A stretch of DNA of 64,000 nucleotides from contig JAQFVV010012394.1 of assembly GCA_028023455.1 (NCBI GenBank), forward strand, positions 20,542,353 to 20,606,352. Reading direction: 5' to 3'. Each line of letters begins with the position of its first letter. Position 1 is the stretch's first letter. A program made the position numbers and the translations under genes. Positions 22,123 through 33,557 of this stretch are shown in pieces. The notes beneath the pieces are model-generated. The model was given only the letters and a program-made list of their open reading frames with translations. It was not told where the DNA came from and did no database searches. Source of the DNA: Epiperipatus broadwayi (Eukaryota > Onychophora > Udeonychophora > Euonychophora > Peripatidae).

Positions 22123-24495
22123 AATAAAAACTATGATGATAAAATTTACTTTTAATAATTTTAATGAGATTGTAAAAGAATCAATGAGGAAAGCATTGTG
22201 GAAAGAAAATTTATTGTAAATATATAATTCAATATACCATTAAAAAAATCTAAAAAATGTTATAAACAACAATTAACATTATAGAAATAGATATTAGGAT
22301 AAGAAAGTAGCTATAGTTTTTCATAGTTCTTTTCAGTCGTATGAATAAATTTATAATTGTCTGCTTATTTACAAAATATTTTTTTAGAAAACTATATTAT
22401 GAAAAATAAAGGCTATAATTGAAGTTTAATCTCTACTTTGACTATGCTTCTTCAAGAATTATCAGATGCCCCCTATTTATTTTGAAAGAATATTTGACTA
22501 TAAATTTATAATATTCTCAATACAATTTTTCACATGAATTGCATTTTATCTCCTCTTTGTGAATCACTTTTTTTTATAGCAATGTCTGATCTCTTAAATA
22601 GAAATATCTAACCAAAACAAGTCTTTTTCATTTGCCTTTTTTTTTTACAATAATATAAACTTAATATCATTAAACCTAATATAAAAGTCTGAAGATTAAT
22701 TATAGGAGCAGCTCTATTTTAGTGCCATCTATAGTATGCTTGAGTAATCACTGATTAGTTGGTTAAGCCCTGATTATTCAAGATTATTATACATGGCATT
22801 AAAATAGATCGCTGTTCTTATTTACATCATATATATTTTTAATAGTAATATATTCTATGGCCAATACACTTGATGAAACTACATGATACTTATCATACAA
22901 TAAAATAAAAACTATCTGATAAAAAGTAAAATGTCCATATTTATTATTAAATTTGAGGCTACTTGTGTGTATTAAATTAAATAAAGAAAATATATTTTGC
23001 AATAAAAACAATTTATTTACTAAAGTAGTTACGAGATCTACATTTATCCTTGACTTTCTGTTACAAGTAAATATTTAATAAAATAAAGAAAATAATATAT
23101 TTTGCAATAAAAATGGTTTTTAAATAAAAGAAAACAAAACGTAATCCCGTGAGTAAAATGTGTATGAAATAAAAACATTTGTATAGAAGGTAGCAAATTT
23201 ATTGATTAGCATGACGTTTTTAAATGTAGATATTTTTATTTCGTTAAAAAGATTTGTAATTAAAATATAGTTAATATAAAGATGCTTTTTTAAAAAAATT
23301 GATCAAAATTCGTATTCTTCTAACAAAAAATAAATTATATATGCTTTTAATTAAATAATGTAAAATTTTAAAATTATTAAAAGTCTAAAAAATAAAACTC
23401 AACTGCATAATAAAAATCACAAGTTTGCAATTTTCAAATAAGAAAAAATATATTCTGATTTAATATTACTTTAGTGAGTTGTTAAATGCTAGAATTAGAA
23501 GAGATAAAAAGAGAAAATCAAACTAAATATTTTTTAATGTTATTTTTATTTATGTGTAAAATTCCCTTTTCAATTAGATTTTGCTTTTTTGTAGATTAAA
23601 TAAAATATAGTTTATAATTAACATAACAATTTTTTTATTATAAATTAATTTAATTTATAAATAATTTAATATAGATAGGAGGATATACATTGTAACTTTA
23701 TAATTATAAATTTATTTAAACGCACATTGATTACGTAAGTAATATTCATTAAGGCTTAGCCTCAAGCACATGCGTATAAAAATGCGATAGTAGGGACCTC
23801 TACATGTATACTGTATAGGTATTTATGTAATAGCTGTCTATTGCCTGTAAAAACAGACGTGACCAAGCAAATCGCTCATTTAGTAACGCATTTTTCATAT
23901 TTTGAAGCCGATTATAGCATTACGATGGACGTCAAAATATGAACAAATGCACTCATAAATTGAGAGATTTGATTGGTTATATATATTTATTAATTAGAAG
24001 TTATAAAACTTGAGTGATATAAATAAAATATTTAAAAATAATTGACATTTTATCAAGATAAACTTTTAGATGCTGAAACGATTTAGAACTTTTTTTTTTT
24101 TTTCATAATAAATCAACATTGTTGATACCGATAGCTTTTTTTTCGGTAGAAAGATGAATTTAAATGTTTTCGTGTCACACTGATCCTACTATATTGCAAC
24201 TACATATAACAAGTTAAAAGATACGATTATCGTAATGAAATAATACAATAAACTAATTGCATATAAAACTGTTACTTTATTTAAGAGATTGATTATATGG
24301 ATGTGAAACTTGGACACCTTGATAATGTAACATAAAGGGACTAAAAATTTTTCATTTAAGGATGCTCTGTAAAATTTTAAAATGTAATGGAAAGATCATA
24401 AAAGAAATATTCTTCAACTTATTGATACCGATAATATGGAGTCTGTTTATATATTGATTACAAACAGTATACTATTAGTGTAAAAAAGATTAAAC
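22123..24495. other. Non-coding part of duplication copy A
   Basis: AT-rich DNA that aligns with 26520-27095 and 28510-30840. It holds the empty sites for insertions seen only in copy B: the TIR element (near 22653), the family-2 3' end (near 22912), the SINE (near 23473) and the family-1 foldback (near 24010). No gene is visible. Confidence 0.7.
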
Positions 24496-25083
24496 TTGTA
24501 TGAGGGTGTGTGGAAAATTTAGTCAATAATAAAAGACCTTTAAAAATTCACTCTAAAAAAATTAGTGTGCATAATAATTGAAATTATGCAAAATAGAAAA
24601 TTATATAAATGTACTAGTTTGCAAAGATGTAACAAGGAAAGTAATTATGAAAATTAGACAAAAAAAACAACAACTGCCAATCTATATACATGTGTGTGTG
24701 AGTAGTACAGTACCCAGAGTGCAGTATGAGCAATACCATCCTCGCAATGCAACAATGCATGAATAGTTTAGTATGTTAAAGTGTGTATATAGTGCAGAAT
24801 TAACATTGAAGAGTTAACAGCATGCAATAAATACAGTGAAACAAAATGCAGGATTATGGTTCAACACTATGCATTGACTGTAAATGAGAAACTAAAATTG
24901 TAGGTGAAATGCAATTAGATTCCCTAATTGCAGAAGCAAATTAATTTAAGGCAGAATAACCAGCAAGCTGCTAGTTGAAATACATTTATTAATGTCATTG
25001 CTAAGTTCAAGTTTGAGTGTGTATTCAAAAAAAATATTGGTGAGTGTACAATTGGTTTAGGTAAATCTAATCCGTACACATCA
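24496..25083 (+). repeat. LTR of the Ty3/Gypsy element (copy A)
   Basis: About 588 bp that aligns over its whole length with the 5' LTR at 30842-31448 and, more distantly, with the 3' LTR at 35829-36505. It ends in ...ACACATCA, followed by GTTGGTGTAGTC, the likely primer-binding region. It is the left LTR of the truncated Gypsy copy in duplication copy A. Confidence 0.75.
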
Positions 25084-25262
25084 GTTGGTGTAGTCTCAAA
25101 AACCTATGTAATAAAAATCATCTTTATAAGTTATGGTTAAAGATTTAAATCTTGTATTGGAATGGAATTGGTTCAAGCCTTTGGAAATCAGGATTAATAT
25201 TATTAACTGAGTACAATGAGAATTGGTAATAAGTAATAAATTCTCTCAGCTTTTGAAATCAA
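25084..25262 (+). pseudogene. Gypsy internal stub (protease end)
   Basis: After about 45 bp shared with copy B the sequence jumps to the segment VKDLNLVLEWNWFKPLEI, the end of a retroviral-type protease domain, equal to 32503-32690 in copy B. About 1 kb of gag is missing between. The stub ends at the junction with the family-1 repeat. Confidence 0.65.
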
Positions 25263-25556
25263 TCTAGGCAAGTTCAGTAGAGATAAAAGGTGGCTGCTGG
25301 AGGATTGAATTAGATCCTAAGATCTAGATGCAGTGCTCTCAGATCCAAGACTCCTCAGTGATGAAGGTCACAAGCCAGAAACTAGTCTGAGAATATTGGA
25401 TGAGTATGTACTAGATAGGGATTTTATGCACAAGCCTTCTGGCATCCATGGATTACTCTGGCTTGCATTGAGTGGCACTACTGTATGGAGAGTTTTGCCT
25501 GTTTAATAACAGTTATGAGCAAGTATAAGAAATGGTGATCATGTGATGTTTGGTGG
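25262..25556 (+). mobile_element. Hammerhead family 1, single unit at the duplication junction
   Basis: A monomer without the inverted partner: AAAAGGTGGCTGCTGGAGG at the left, ribozyme region at 25352-25393, then ACTACTGTATGGAGAGTTTT and the tail GATCATGTGATGTTTGGTGG at the right. Its right end abuts the first base of duplication copy B, so it inserted at the breakpoint or took part in making it. Confidence 0.7.
25352..25393 (+). ncRNA. Hammerhead core with C3-to-G change (family 1)
   Basis: TCCTCA, then GTGATGA where CTGATGA is needed, AGGTCACAAGCCA, GAA, ACTAGT, C, TGAGAA. Stems I-III are kept but the invariant C3 is lost, so this copy should not cleave. Confidence 0.5.
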
Positions 25557-27100
25557 TCAAATGAAAATTTATTAATATTAGTTGTGACTTTATTTAGATG
25601 ATACCAAATAGTACACAATTTGTTAATATCTCTGAAGAAAAGTGCAATCAATCACAGGTATGATTTTTTTAAAGATTTTATAATCATACACACACACACA
25701 CACTATGAAAGATAAGAAAATTTCATATTATTCATATAAATATAAAGAGCATAAATGCTAAAGCACTATCCCAAGGAACACCTGAACTATATTTGTATTT
25801 AGAAAAAATTTTGACATTAAATTTAAAATGTGATTCATAGTCACTAAAATAAAATTGAAATTAATCAATAAATTTAGGATAAAATGCTATTTTGTATAGT
25901 TTGTGAAAATGATGTGATCACTTTTATCTAAAGCCTTTGATAAATCAAAATATATTTTATCAAATCCCTGATGAGCCTTAAACATGTTTTATATGATCAT
26001 ATATAGTAAGATTAAATTTTACTAATTTATTGGAGATTTATGCAATAATATGTAAAACAAAGAATGATTGTATAATTGATAAACAATTATGGCAGGTATT
26101 CTTAAAAATTATGATTATTTTGTTACATTTGAGAGAGTACAAAAACTATGGTTTAAAAATAATTAAAAATGAAGTAAAAGGGGTGAGATAAATTCTACTG
26201 AATCTTGTTAAATAATGGTAGGTATATTACTATGGCATAAATTAGAATGAATTTTAGGCTATTTATGGCTAATAATAACATCAACATCAATGATATGATC
26301 AATTATATAATAAACAATAGAAGATCACAAGGAATTGAATTTAGAAAAATATTGTCATCAGCAGTTAAAATGGAAGTACAATTTGTTAGAACATTTTTCT
26401 TGTTCATACCAGAATTTTTAGTAAAAATCCAACATTTTTTACACTTAATAAAAAAAGTATTAATTTTTTTACTGCCATTTAAAAATTCTTTGTAAATAAA
26501 TCTGTCCTGTTGATTAAAAAAAATCCTGTATGTTAAAATAAAATCTATGTTGCTAAAATTTACTCTTAATAATTTTAATGGGATTGTAAAAGAATCAATG
26601 AAGAAAGGCATTGTGGAAAGAAAATTTATTGAGAATATGTAATTCAACATACCATTAAAAAATCTAAAAATATTCTAAACAACAATTAACATTATAGAAA
26701 TAGGTATTAGTATAGGACATAGCTATAGTTTTTCATGGTTCTTTTTAATCATATGAATAAACTTATAATTATCTTCTTATTTAAAAAAATTTTTTTTTGG
26801 AAAAGTATATTATGAAAAATGGAAGATATAATCGAAATTTAATTTCTATTTTGAATAAACATCTTCAAGAATTATCAGATGTACCCTATTTATTTTGAAA
26901 GAATACTTGCCTATATTGAGTTTATGATATTTGCAATACAATCTTTTTCACCCTAAATTTTTACTGACATAATAACTTGTATTTTATGTAGTCTTTGCGA
27001 ATCAGTTCCATTTTATAGCAATGTCTTAGCTCTTAAATAGAAATATCTAATCAAAGATGTCTTTTTCATTTACCTATTTTTTTATTGTAATAATATAAAT

Positions 27101-28505
27101 GGTACTTACATGTTAGTTCTATGACATGGCACATATTACACCTGTTTCCCCCTTTCATATTCATGATAAATGTGTAATATTGTGATTATGTCAAATATAT
27201 CCAAGTAAACTTTGCTATGTTGTTATCTGATATTATATCAAAATGTATTTTTTATCTGATTTCTGATCTGGGTTTTTTTTTCCAAAAGCAATTTTTTTTG
27301 CCCAGTTTTTGTCAAGATTTCATTCTGACAAGAGCTTGATTTCACTTGCATTGCATTTGTCTTCATAGTTATTGTTCATTTCAATTTCATTGTTGCTTAA
27401 TTCATTTGATTTTAAGAGAGTAAATAACTGTACTTTCTTAAAACATCGAAAGACTTTGGGGTTCAGCAAAATGGTGTAATAAGCAACATCATGGTAACAC
27501 CTGTATTCATATTTGTCTGAATTTGGCATAGATGTCATAAAGATAACGAGTATTCATTTGCATAATAAATAAAAAAAAATGGCCATCAATATATATAATT
27601 AATAAAAGGGGTGTATTTTTTTATTTTATGAATAATTTTGCCTTTTTTAAAAAAAAAAAAAAAAAAACTGCTCATTTATTACCAACCAAATCCTGTTCAG
27701 GTGATATACTGTGCAATCATGTTCATTTTGGAGAAAAAATTTTTTACTTGAACTCTCCATTTTGCCCAGAAAATTTGATTGACTTATAATAAAATACAAC
27801 AGATAATTTAGATTTATTCATTGCAACAATTCCTGTTATATATTTCACAGTAAGTAATGTATGTGTATATTTTATCCAATTATTATAATTTAGTCATTGT
27901 TTTGTCCATAATGGCACCTTGTATTTTTTTTGATGAAATTCATATCTTTAGTATCATTATAAATTTTATAAATTTTTTTATGTAAATCTTGTATATATTC
28001 ATATTCAATATCATTTAGTATTGTTATATTCCTCACTATGTTTTAAATTTTTTCTCTGTAAAGTCATACAAATATATTTTTTAAGATTGGTGTTTGTTTG
28101 TTTGTTTGTTTTTGTTGCTGAAATTGATATCTTTAGTATTGCTACACTTTTCTAGTTAAATATAATATATATATTTCTGGTTTTTTTTTGGGGGGAGGGG
28201 TAAATTACACTTCAAATTATTTATATTTTTTATGTGAAAGTAGTATGTATTAGACATACTGCACCTTTTCACATTCATATTCAACCTGGCAATAACTTTG
28301 TAAATCTTGGGAAAATATCATGTATAAAAGATCTATGTACATGTTATTTTTGTAAATTTTGTGAAAAATATCATGTACAATATCTGCATATAGATTATTT
28401 GATCAGATCACAAGATTACAAAGTTAGCAACAGATTGATATGAATGTAAAAAAGTGCAGAATGACTAATATATGCTCCATGTCACATGACTAATACGTAA
28501 GTACC
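27101..28505. mobile_element. Non-autonomous TIR transposon, family not recognised
   Basis: 1405 bp present only in duplication copy B. The termini are inverted: GGTACTTACATGTTAGT at the left and, reverse-complemented, GGTACTTACGTATTAGT at the right, with further matches (GACATGG, CATATTA) up to about 40 bp in. Flanks are ATATAAAT and GTGTAAAC, while the empty site in copy A reads ATATAAAC (22653-22660), consistent with an 8-bp duplication that has since mutated. The interior has a GTTT array near 28095 and small open frames (27320-27538 minus, 28234-28443 plus) of no known family. Confidence 0.7.
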
Positions 28506-28757
28506 GTGTAAACTTAATATTATTAAACCTAATATAGAAGTCTGAATATTAATTATAAGAGCAGTTCTATTTTAGTGTCATCTATAGTGTGCTTGAGTAA
28601 TCACTGATTAGATGGCGATGCCTTGATTATTCAAGATTATTATAGATTGCACGAAAATAGATCACTGTTATTATTTACATCATAATAGCAATTTAATGTA
28701 TGGTCAATACACTTGATGAAGATACATCATTCTTATCATACAATAAAAAAAACCTAT

Positions 28758-28866
28758 AAGATAGCATGGATAACTGAGGTCGTGTGAAAGTCTGAGTTCA
28801 AACCCCCTATATATTACATATTGGGGTGCAGGTATAAAAAAGCCTGTACTGTAGAAAAAATTCATA
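28758..28866 (+). mobile_element. 5'-truncated 3' end of hammerhead family 2
   Basis: About 109 bp absent from copy A (near 22912). It contains CGTGTGAAAGTCTGAGTTCA, a B-box-like GAGTTCAAACCCC, CTATATATTACATAT and GGTATAAAAAAGCCTGT. All of these line up with the outer end of the family-2 arms (minus strand of 20555-20660; 14300-14400). A short 3'-anchored copy at a clean empty site is the mark of target-primed retroposition, so family 2 moves by reverse transcription. Confidence 0.65.
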
Positions 28867-29409
28867 TATCTGATAAAAAATAAAATGTCCATATTTATTA
28901 TTAATTTTGTGACTACTTGTGTATATTAAATTAATCAAGAAAAATATATTTGGAAATACAAATAGTTTATTTACTAATGTAGTTACGATGTCTACATATT
29001 TAATAAAATAAAGAAAATAATATATTTTGCAATAAAAATGGTTTTTAAATAAAAGAAAACAAAACGTAATCCCGTAAGTAAAATGTTTGTGAAATAAAAA
29101 CATTTGTATGAAATAGAAGATAGCAAATTTATTGATTAGTATGACGTTTTTAAATGTAGACATTTTTATTTCGTTAAAAAAGATTTGTATTTAAAATATA
29201 GTAAATATAAAAGTGTTTTTTTAAAAATTGATCAAAATTCGTATACTTCTAATAAAAAATAAATTATGCATGCTTTTAATTAAATACTGTAAAATTTTAA
29301 AATTATTGAAGCTCTAAACAAAAAATCAACTTCATAATAAAAATAACACTTCTGTAATTTCCAATAAGAAAAACTATTCTGAATTAATATTAATTTATTA
29401 AAATTGTTG

Positions 29410-29522
29410 ATGTCTTGCGTTGTTAGCCGAGAGGTATCGCAGCCGCCATGCAAGCAAGTAGTTGGTTGCAGACGGTTGTGGGTTCGCGTCCCGGCCGATG
29501 CTATGACATATGAAAAAAAAAG
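29410..29522 (+). mobile_element. tRNA-derived SINE, complete with target duplication
   Basis: 113 bp flanked by AAAATTGTTG on both sides (29400-29409 and 29523-29532). A box TTAGCCGAGAGG, B box GGGTTCGCGTCCC, then CGGCCGATGCTATGACATATG and an A-tail. Copy A of the duplication shows the unoccupied site (near 23473, AGTGAGTTGTTAAATGC). Together these prove insertion after the duplication. It shares its tail with 14168-14256 and 19913-19941. Confidence 0.88.
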
Positions 29523-29907
29523 AAAATTGTTGTTAAATGCTCTTAGAAGTAGAAGAGATAAAAAGAGAAAATCAAAGTGTTTTTTAACGTTGTTTTTATT
29601 TATGTGTAAAATTCCCTTATAATGTAATTTATAATTAACATAACTATTTTTTAAAAAATTAATTTACTTTATAAATAATTTAATATAAATAGGGGGATAA
29701 TTTGTAACTTTATATATATATAATAGCTGTCTACTGCACGTAGAAACACACGTGACCAAGCAAATTACTTATTTGGTAATATATTTTCCATACTTTGAAG
29801 TCCATTGTAGCATCATGATAAACTTAAAAATATGAAAAATGGACTGATAAATTGAAAGATTTGATTGGTTATATATATTTATTAATAAAAGTCATAAAAC
29901 CTGAGTG

Positions 29908-30386
29908 TTATCACAGAACCAAAACTCTCCATACAATAGCGCCACTCAGTGCAAGCCAATGTAATCAATGGAAGCAGAAAGGTTTGTGCACAAAATCCCT
30001 ACCTAGTGCCTACTAATTTTATATCCCCAAACTAATTTCTATCCTATGGCTTTCACCTGTCTAGTTCCTACTTATCTAATATCCCCAGACTAGTTTCTAT
30101 TAGTGACTTTCATCAGTGAAGAACCATTGATCTGAGAACATTGCACCTGTCATTAGTGCTAAGCCTTAGATCTGAGAACACTGTACCTATGCAGTGCTCT
30201 CAGGTTTAAGACTCCTCACTGGGGATATTGGATGAATAGGCACTAGATAGGGATTTTATGCACAAACCTTTCTGCATCCATTGATTATTCTGGCTTGAGT
30301 GGCACTACTGTGTGAAGAGTTTTGCCTCTATAAAAACAGCTTGTCTATGCATAAAGAATGGTGATCATGTAATGTTTGATGATTTT
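29908..30386. mobile_element. Hammerhead family 1, inverted dimer
   Basis: 479 bp flanked by AACCTGAGTG (29898-29907) and AACTTGAGTG (30387-30396), a 10-bp duplication with one change. Copy A has the empty site (AAACTTGAGTGA near 24005). The left half is the inverted unit, the right half the direct unit. The CCCCAnACTArTTTCT ribozyme segment is itself duplicated on the left (30015 and 30083). The right-hand ribozyme has lost its centre (CTCCTCACTGGGGATATTGG). Confidence 0.75.
30082..30122 (-). ncRNA. Decayed hammerhead, family 1
   Basis: Minus strand: TCTTCA, CTGATGA, a middle segment that no longer pairs as stem II, GAA, ACTAGT, C, TGGGGA. The core bases and stems I and III remain, stem II is gone, so it is probably inactive. 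Confidence 0.45.
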
Positions 30387-30841
30387 AACTTGAGTGTTTT
30401 TATCAAAATAAATTTTTAGATGCAAAAATGTTTATAGAACTTTTTTTGTATGATAAAATTCCATTGTTAACACTGATAGCTTTTTTTAGGTAGAAAGACG
30501 GATTTAAATGTTTTTGTGTTACACTGATCTACTATATTGTAACTACATATAATAAGTTAAAAGATACACTATTTTATCGTAATGAAATAATACAATAAAT
30601 TAACTGCATATAAAACTGTTACTTTATTTAAGAGATTGATTATATGGATGTGAACCTTGGACACCTTGATAATATAACATAAAGGCACTAAAAATTTTCA
30701 TTTAAGGATGCTCTGTGAAATTCTAAAAATGTAACGGATAGATCATAAAAGCAATATATTCTTCAACTTATTGATTGTGCTAATATGGAGGGTGTAACAT
30801 ATTGATTACAAACAGTATACTATTAGTGTATTAAAAAACAA

Positions 30842-31030
30842 AGTTGCATAAGTGTGTGTAGAAAATTTAGTCAATAATAAAAGACCTTTGAAAATTCACT
30901 CTGGAAAAATTAGTATGCATAAGAATTGATATTATGCAAAATAGAAAATAATATAGATGTGCTAGTTTACAAAAATGTAACAAGGATAGTAATTATGCAA
31001 ATTAGACAAAGCAAATTAAGACTGCCAATC

Positions 31031-31066
<36 letters not shown>

Positions 31067-31448
31067 AGTAGTACTATACCCAGAGTGCAGTATGAGCAAT
31101 ACCATCCTCGCAGTGCAACAATGCATTAATAGTTTAGTATGTTAAAGTGTGCATATAGGGCAGAAATAACATTGAAGATTTAATAGCATGGAATAAATAC
31201 AGTTAAACAGAATGCAGGATTATAGTCAACACCATGCGTTGTCTGTAAATGAGAAACTAAAATTGTAGGTGAAATGCAATAAGATTCCCTAATTGAAGAA
31301 GCAAATTAATTTAAGGCAGAATAACCAGCAAGCTGCTAATTGAAATACATTTGTTAGTGTTATTTCTAAGTTCAAGTTTGAGTGTGTATTCAAAAAAAGT
31401 ATTGATGAGTGTACAACTGGCTTAGGAAAATCTGGTCCATATACATCA
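30842..31448 (+). repeat. 5' LTR of the Gypsy element
   Basis: Starts about TTGCATAAG and ends ...ATACATCA, followed by GTTGGTGCAGTC (likely primer-binding site). It contains a (TG)n run at about 31043-31066 and aligns with 24496-25083 and 35829-36505. Exact ends are set by where the copies stop matching. Confidence 0.75.
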
Positions 31449-33253
31449 GTTGGTGCAGTCTCAAAAACCTAGGTAAAAAATTTGTGCAAATCATCAGTTG
31501 GTGCAATGTGGGCATACAACACAGCAATATAAAACAGCACAATGACATCATTCAATGTAAACATCCCAGTGCAATGGTAATAAACAACATTGTAGATAAT
31601 AAGTAACCTAATATGGATGCTGGAAAAGGATGTGTGTCAAATGGCTAATCATCTATGTTACCTGGAAACAGTAAAGATACCCTTATGAAGAGATACTATA
31701 GAAGTTAAACCTATACTTCAAATCTAAATTTGCAATATATAGTGACTTCATTTCCAAAATAGAATGCATTCCCTAAATAAAAACATACACAAATGTGATA
31801 GTATACAATGAGAATTAACAAAGAAATATGAGTTTAAAGACCGACTGGAAGATATGCTATTAAACCAGTTGTTATGAGGTATGCAAGATGGACAACTTAT
31901 CCTACTAGTAAGTGAATCAACTCTAACTTACACCATTGCTATACAAAAAGGAATGGTATATAAGGTGGTCAGAAATCAACAGAATTTTAAAATATGACAG
32001 ATACTATTAAAGCAAATACATTGATGAATAGGGTGAAAACACAGATGACTGATAGAAATACTGAAGAAGATGGCTATATTTGTTAACTCTGTGGAGAGAA
32101 AGGACACACAAAAATGTCAGCTAAAAAATAGTAATATCACAATTGTTCACAAACAGGTCATTTACAAAAAGTTTACGACTAAAGTGGATTTCCCTGCCAA
32201 TACTTAATCAAGGGGATGAATATTTAAGAATTCAATGAATGTGAAAAAAAAAAGATGAGAACACATGCATGCAGTGTAAAAATCTGTAATCATATTATCA
32301 AAATGGAAATTAATAGTGGGGCAGGACTCACCACCCTAAAAAATTGGATATCCATTAAAGGATAATGAAATGAAAATATGCCAATCAATAAGCTGAATTT
32401 GGTTGTGTAGATGTAAATGGACACCCCATTAACAATCATAGGAATAGTGTCAGTACCAATAAAAATTAACAGACAGGTAAAAAATTTATGTTTATATTTT
32501 GTAGTTAAAGATTTAAATCCTATATTGGAATGGAATTGGTTCAAGGATTTGGAAATCAGGATTAATATTGTTAAATAAGTGCAATGCAAATTGAAAATAA
32601 GTAATAAATTCTCTCAGCTTTTAAAATCCAGCCTAGAAAAGGTTAAAGACAAAACCAGTAGAGATAGAATTAACTTCAAATACACAACATGTCATTTATA
32701 GAGCTAGGAAAGTTCCATTTGTACTTCAGCTGAAAGTTAACTTACTAAATAAATACATTATTATATTGATGGAAAAATCCACCTGGACATTGCATAATTG
32801 AAGAATATGTGGTGACTATTGAGTAACAGTAAATAAGAACAGCAACAAAAGATTTTATCTAGTACCAAGTGTAAGAGAAGTATTAGTTTCCCACAAAAAA
32901 CCTATTATTTTGCCAAATTGGTTTTACAGTCTGCATTCTCCCTACCAAATCTCATTTACTGCTAGTACAACTTACAATGAACACTCATATGGACCTGTTC
33001 AAGTTCAACAAGTTACCATATGGAATTACCATAGCACTGAATATTTTCTAAGCTAAAATGGAAAATATCTTAAAAGAAATTGAAAGAGCTATAGTCTCTA
33101 CTTGGATGACATTTTAATAAACACAAACTGAAAATAAATTAATAAAATTGGTAAACATTGTAATTTGACACAGTTGAATAAATTTGGACCTAGACCTAAT
33201 GCCTTAAAATGTATCCGTTCAATAAGAAATGAATTTACTGTTTCATTGCATGT

Positions 33254-33557
33254 CACTCTCCACATAGTAGTGCCACCCTGTGCTAACCAGAGTAATCAAT
33301 GGATGCCAGAAGGCTTGTGCATAAAATCCCCATATAGTGGATCTGAGAGCACTGCACTAAGACCACAAGCCAGAAACTAGTCTGGAGATATTGGATGAGT
33401 AGGCACTAGATGAGGATTTTATGCTCAAGCCTTCTGGCATCCATTGATTACTCTGGTTGGCATAGGGTAGCACTACTATATGGAGAGTTTTGCCTGTTTA
33501 ATAACAGTTATGTGCTAGCATAAAAGATGGTGATTATGTGATGTTTAGTGGCTTAAC
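33254..33557. mobile_element. Hammerhead family 1 foldback inside Gypsy pol
   Basis: Left inverted arm ACTCTCCACATAGTAGTGCC, right arm ACTACTATATGGAGAGTTTT, outer tail GATGTTTAGTGGCTTAA. A deletion joins ATAGTGGATCTGAGAGC, and the ribozyme has lost its CTGATGA (AAGACCACAAGCCAGAAACTAG remains in part). It inserted in the pol region, so it is younger than the Gypsy element. Confidence 0.7.

Larger units (their letters stand above)
19595..25262. repeat. Segmental tandem duplication, copy A
   Basis: Long stretches align with copy B (25557-32690): 19605-20547 with 25562-26510, 22120-22655 with about 26520-27095, 22660-24480 with 28506-30840, and the following LTR. Blocks I compared match at roughly 85-95% by eye. 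Copy A alone holds the RTE plus ribozyme arm (20555-22115) and a 27-bp SINE tail (19913-19941). Copy A lacks about 1 kb of the Gypsy interior. The two copies are directly repeated, with a family-1 foldback at their junction. Confidence 0.85.
25557..32690. repeat. Segmental tandem duplication, copy B
   Basis: The second direct copy of the 19595-25262 region. Relative to A it contains four extra insertions with clean junctions: 27101-28505, 28758-28866, 29410-29522 and 29908-30386. It lacks the RTE/ribozyme-arm insertion. Its last part is the left half of the full-length Gypsy element, which continues past the duplicated part, so this copy may be the original. Confidence 0.85.
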
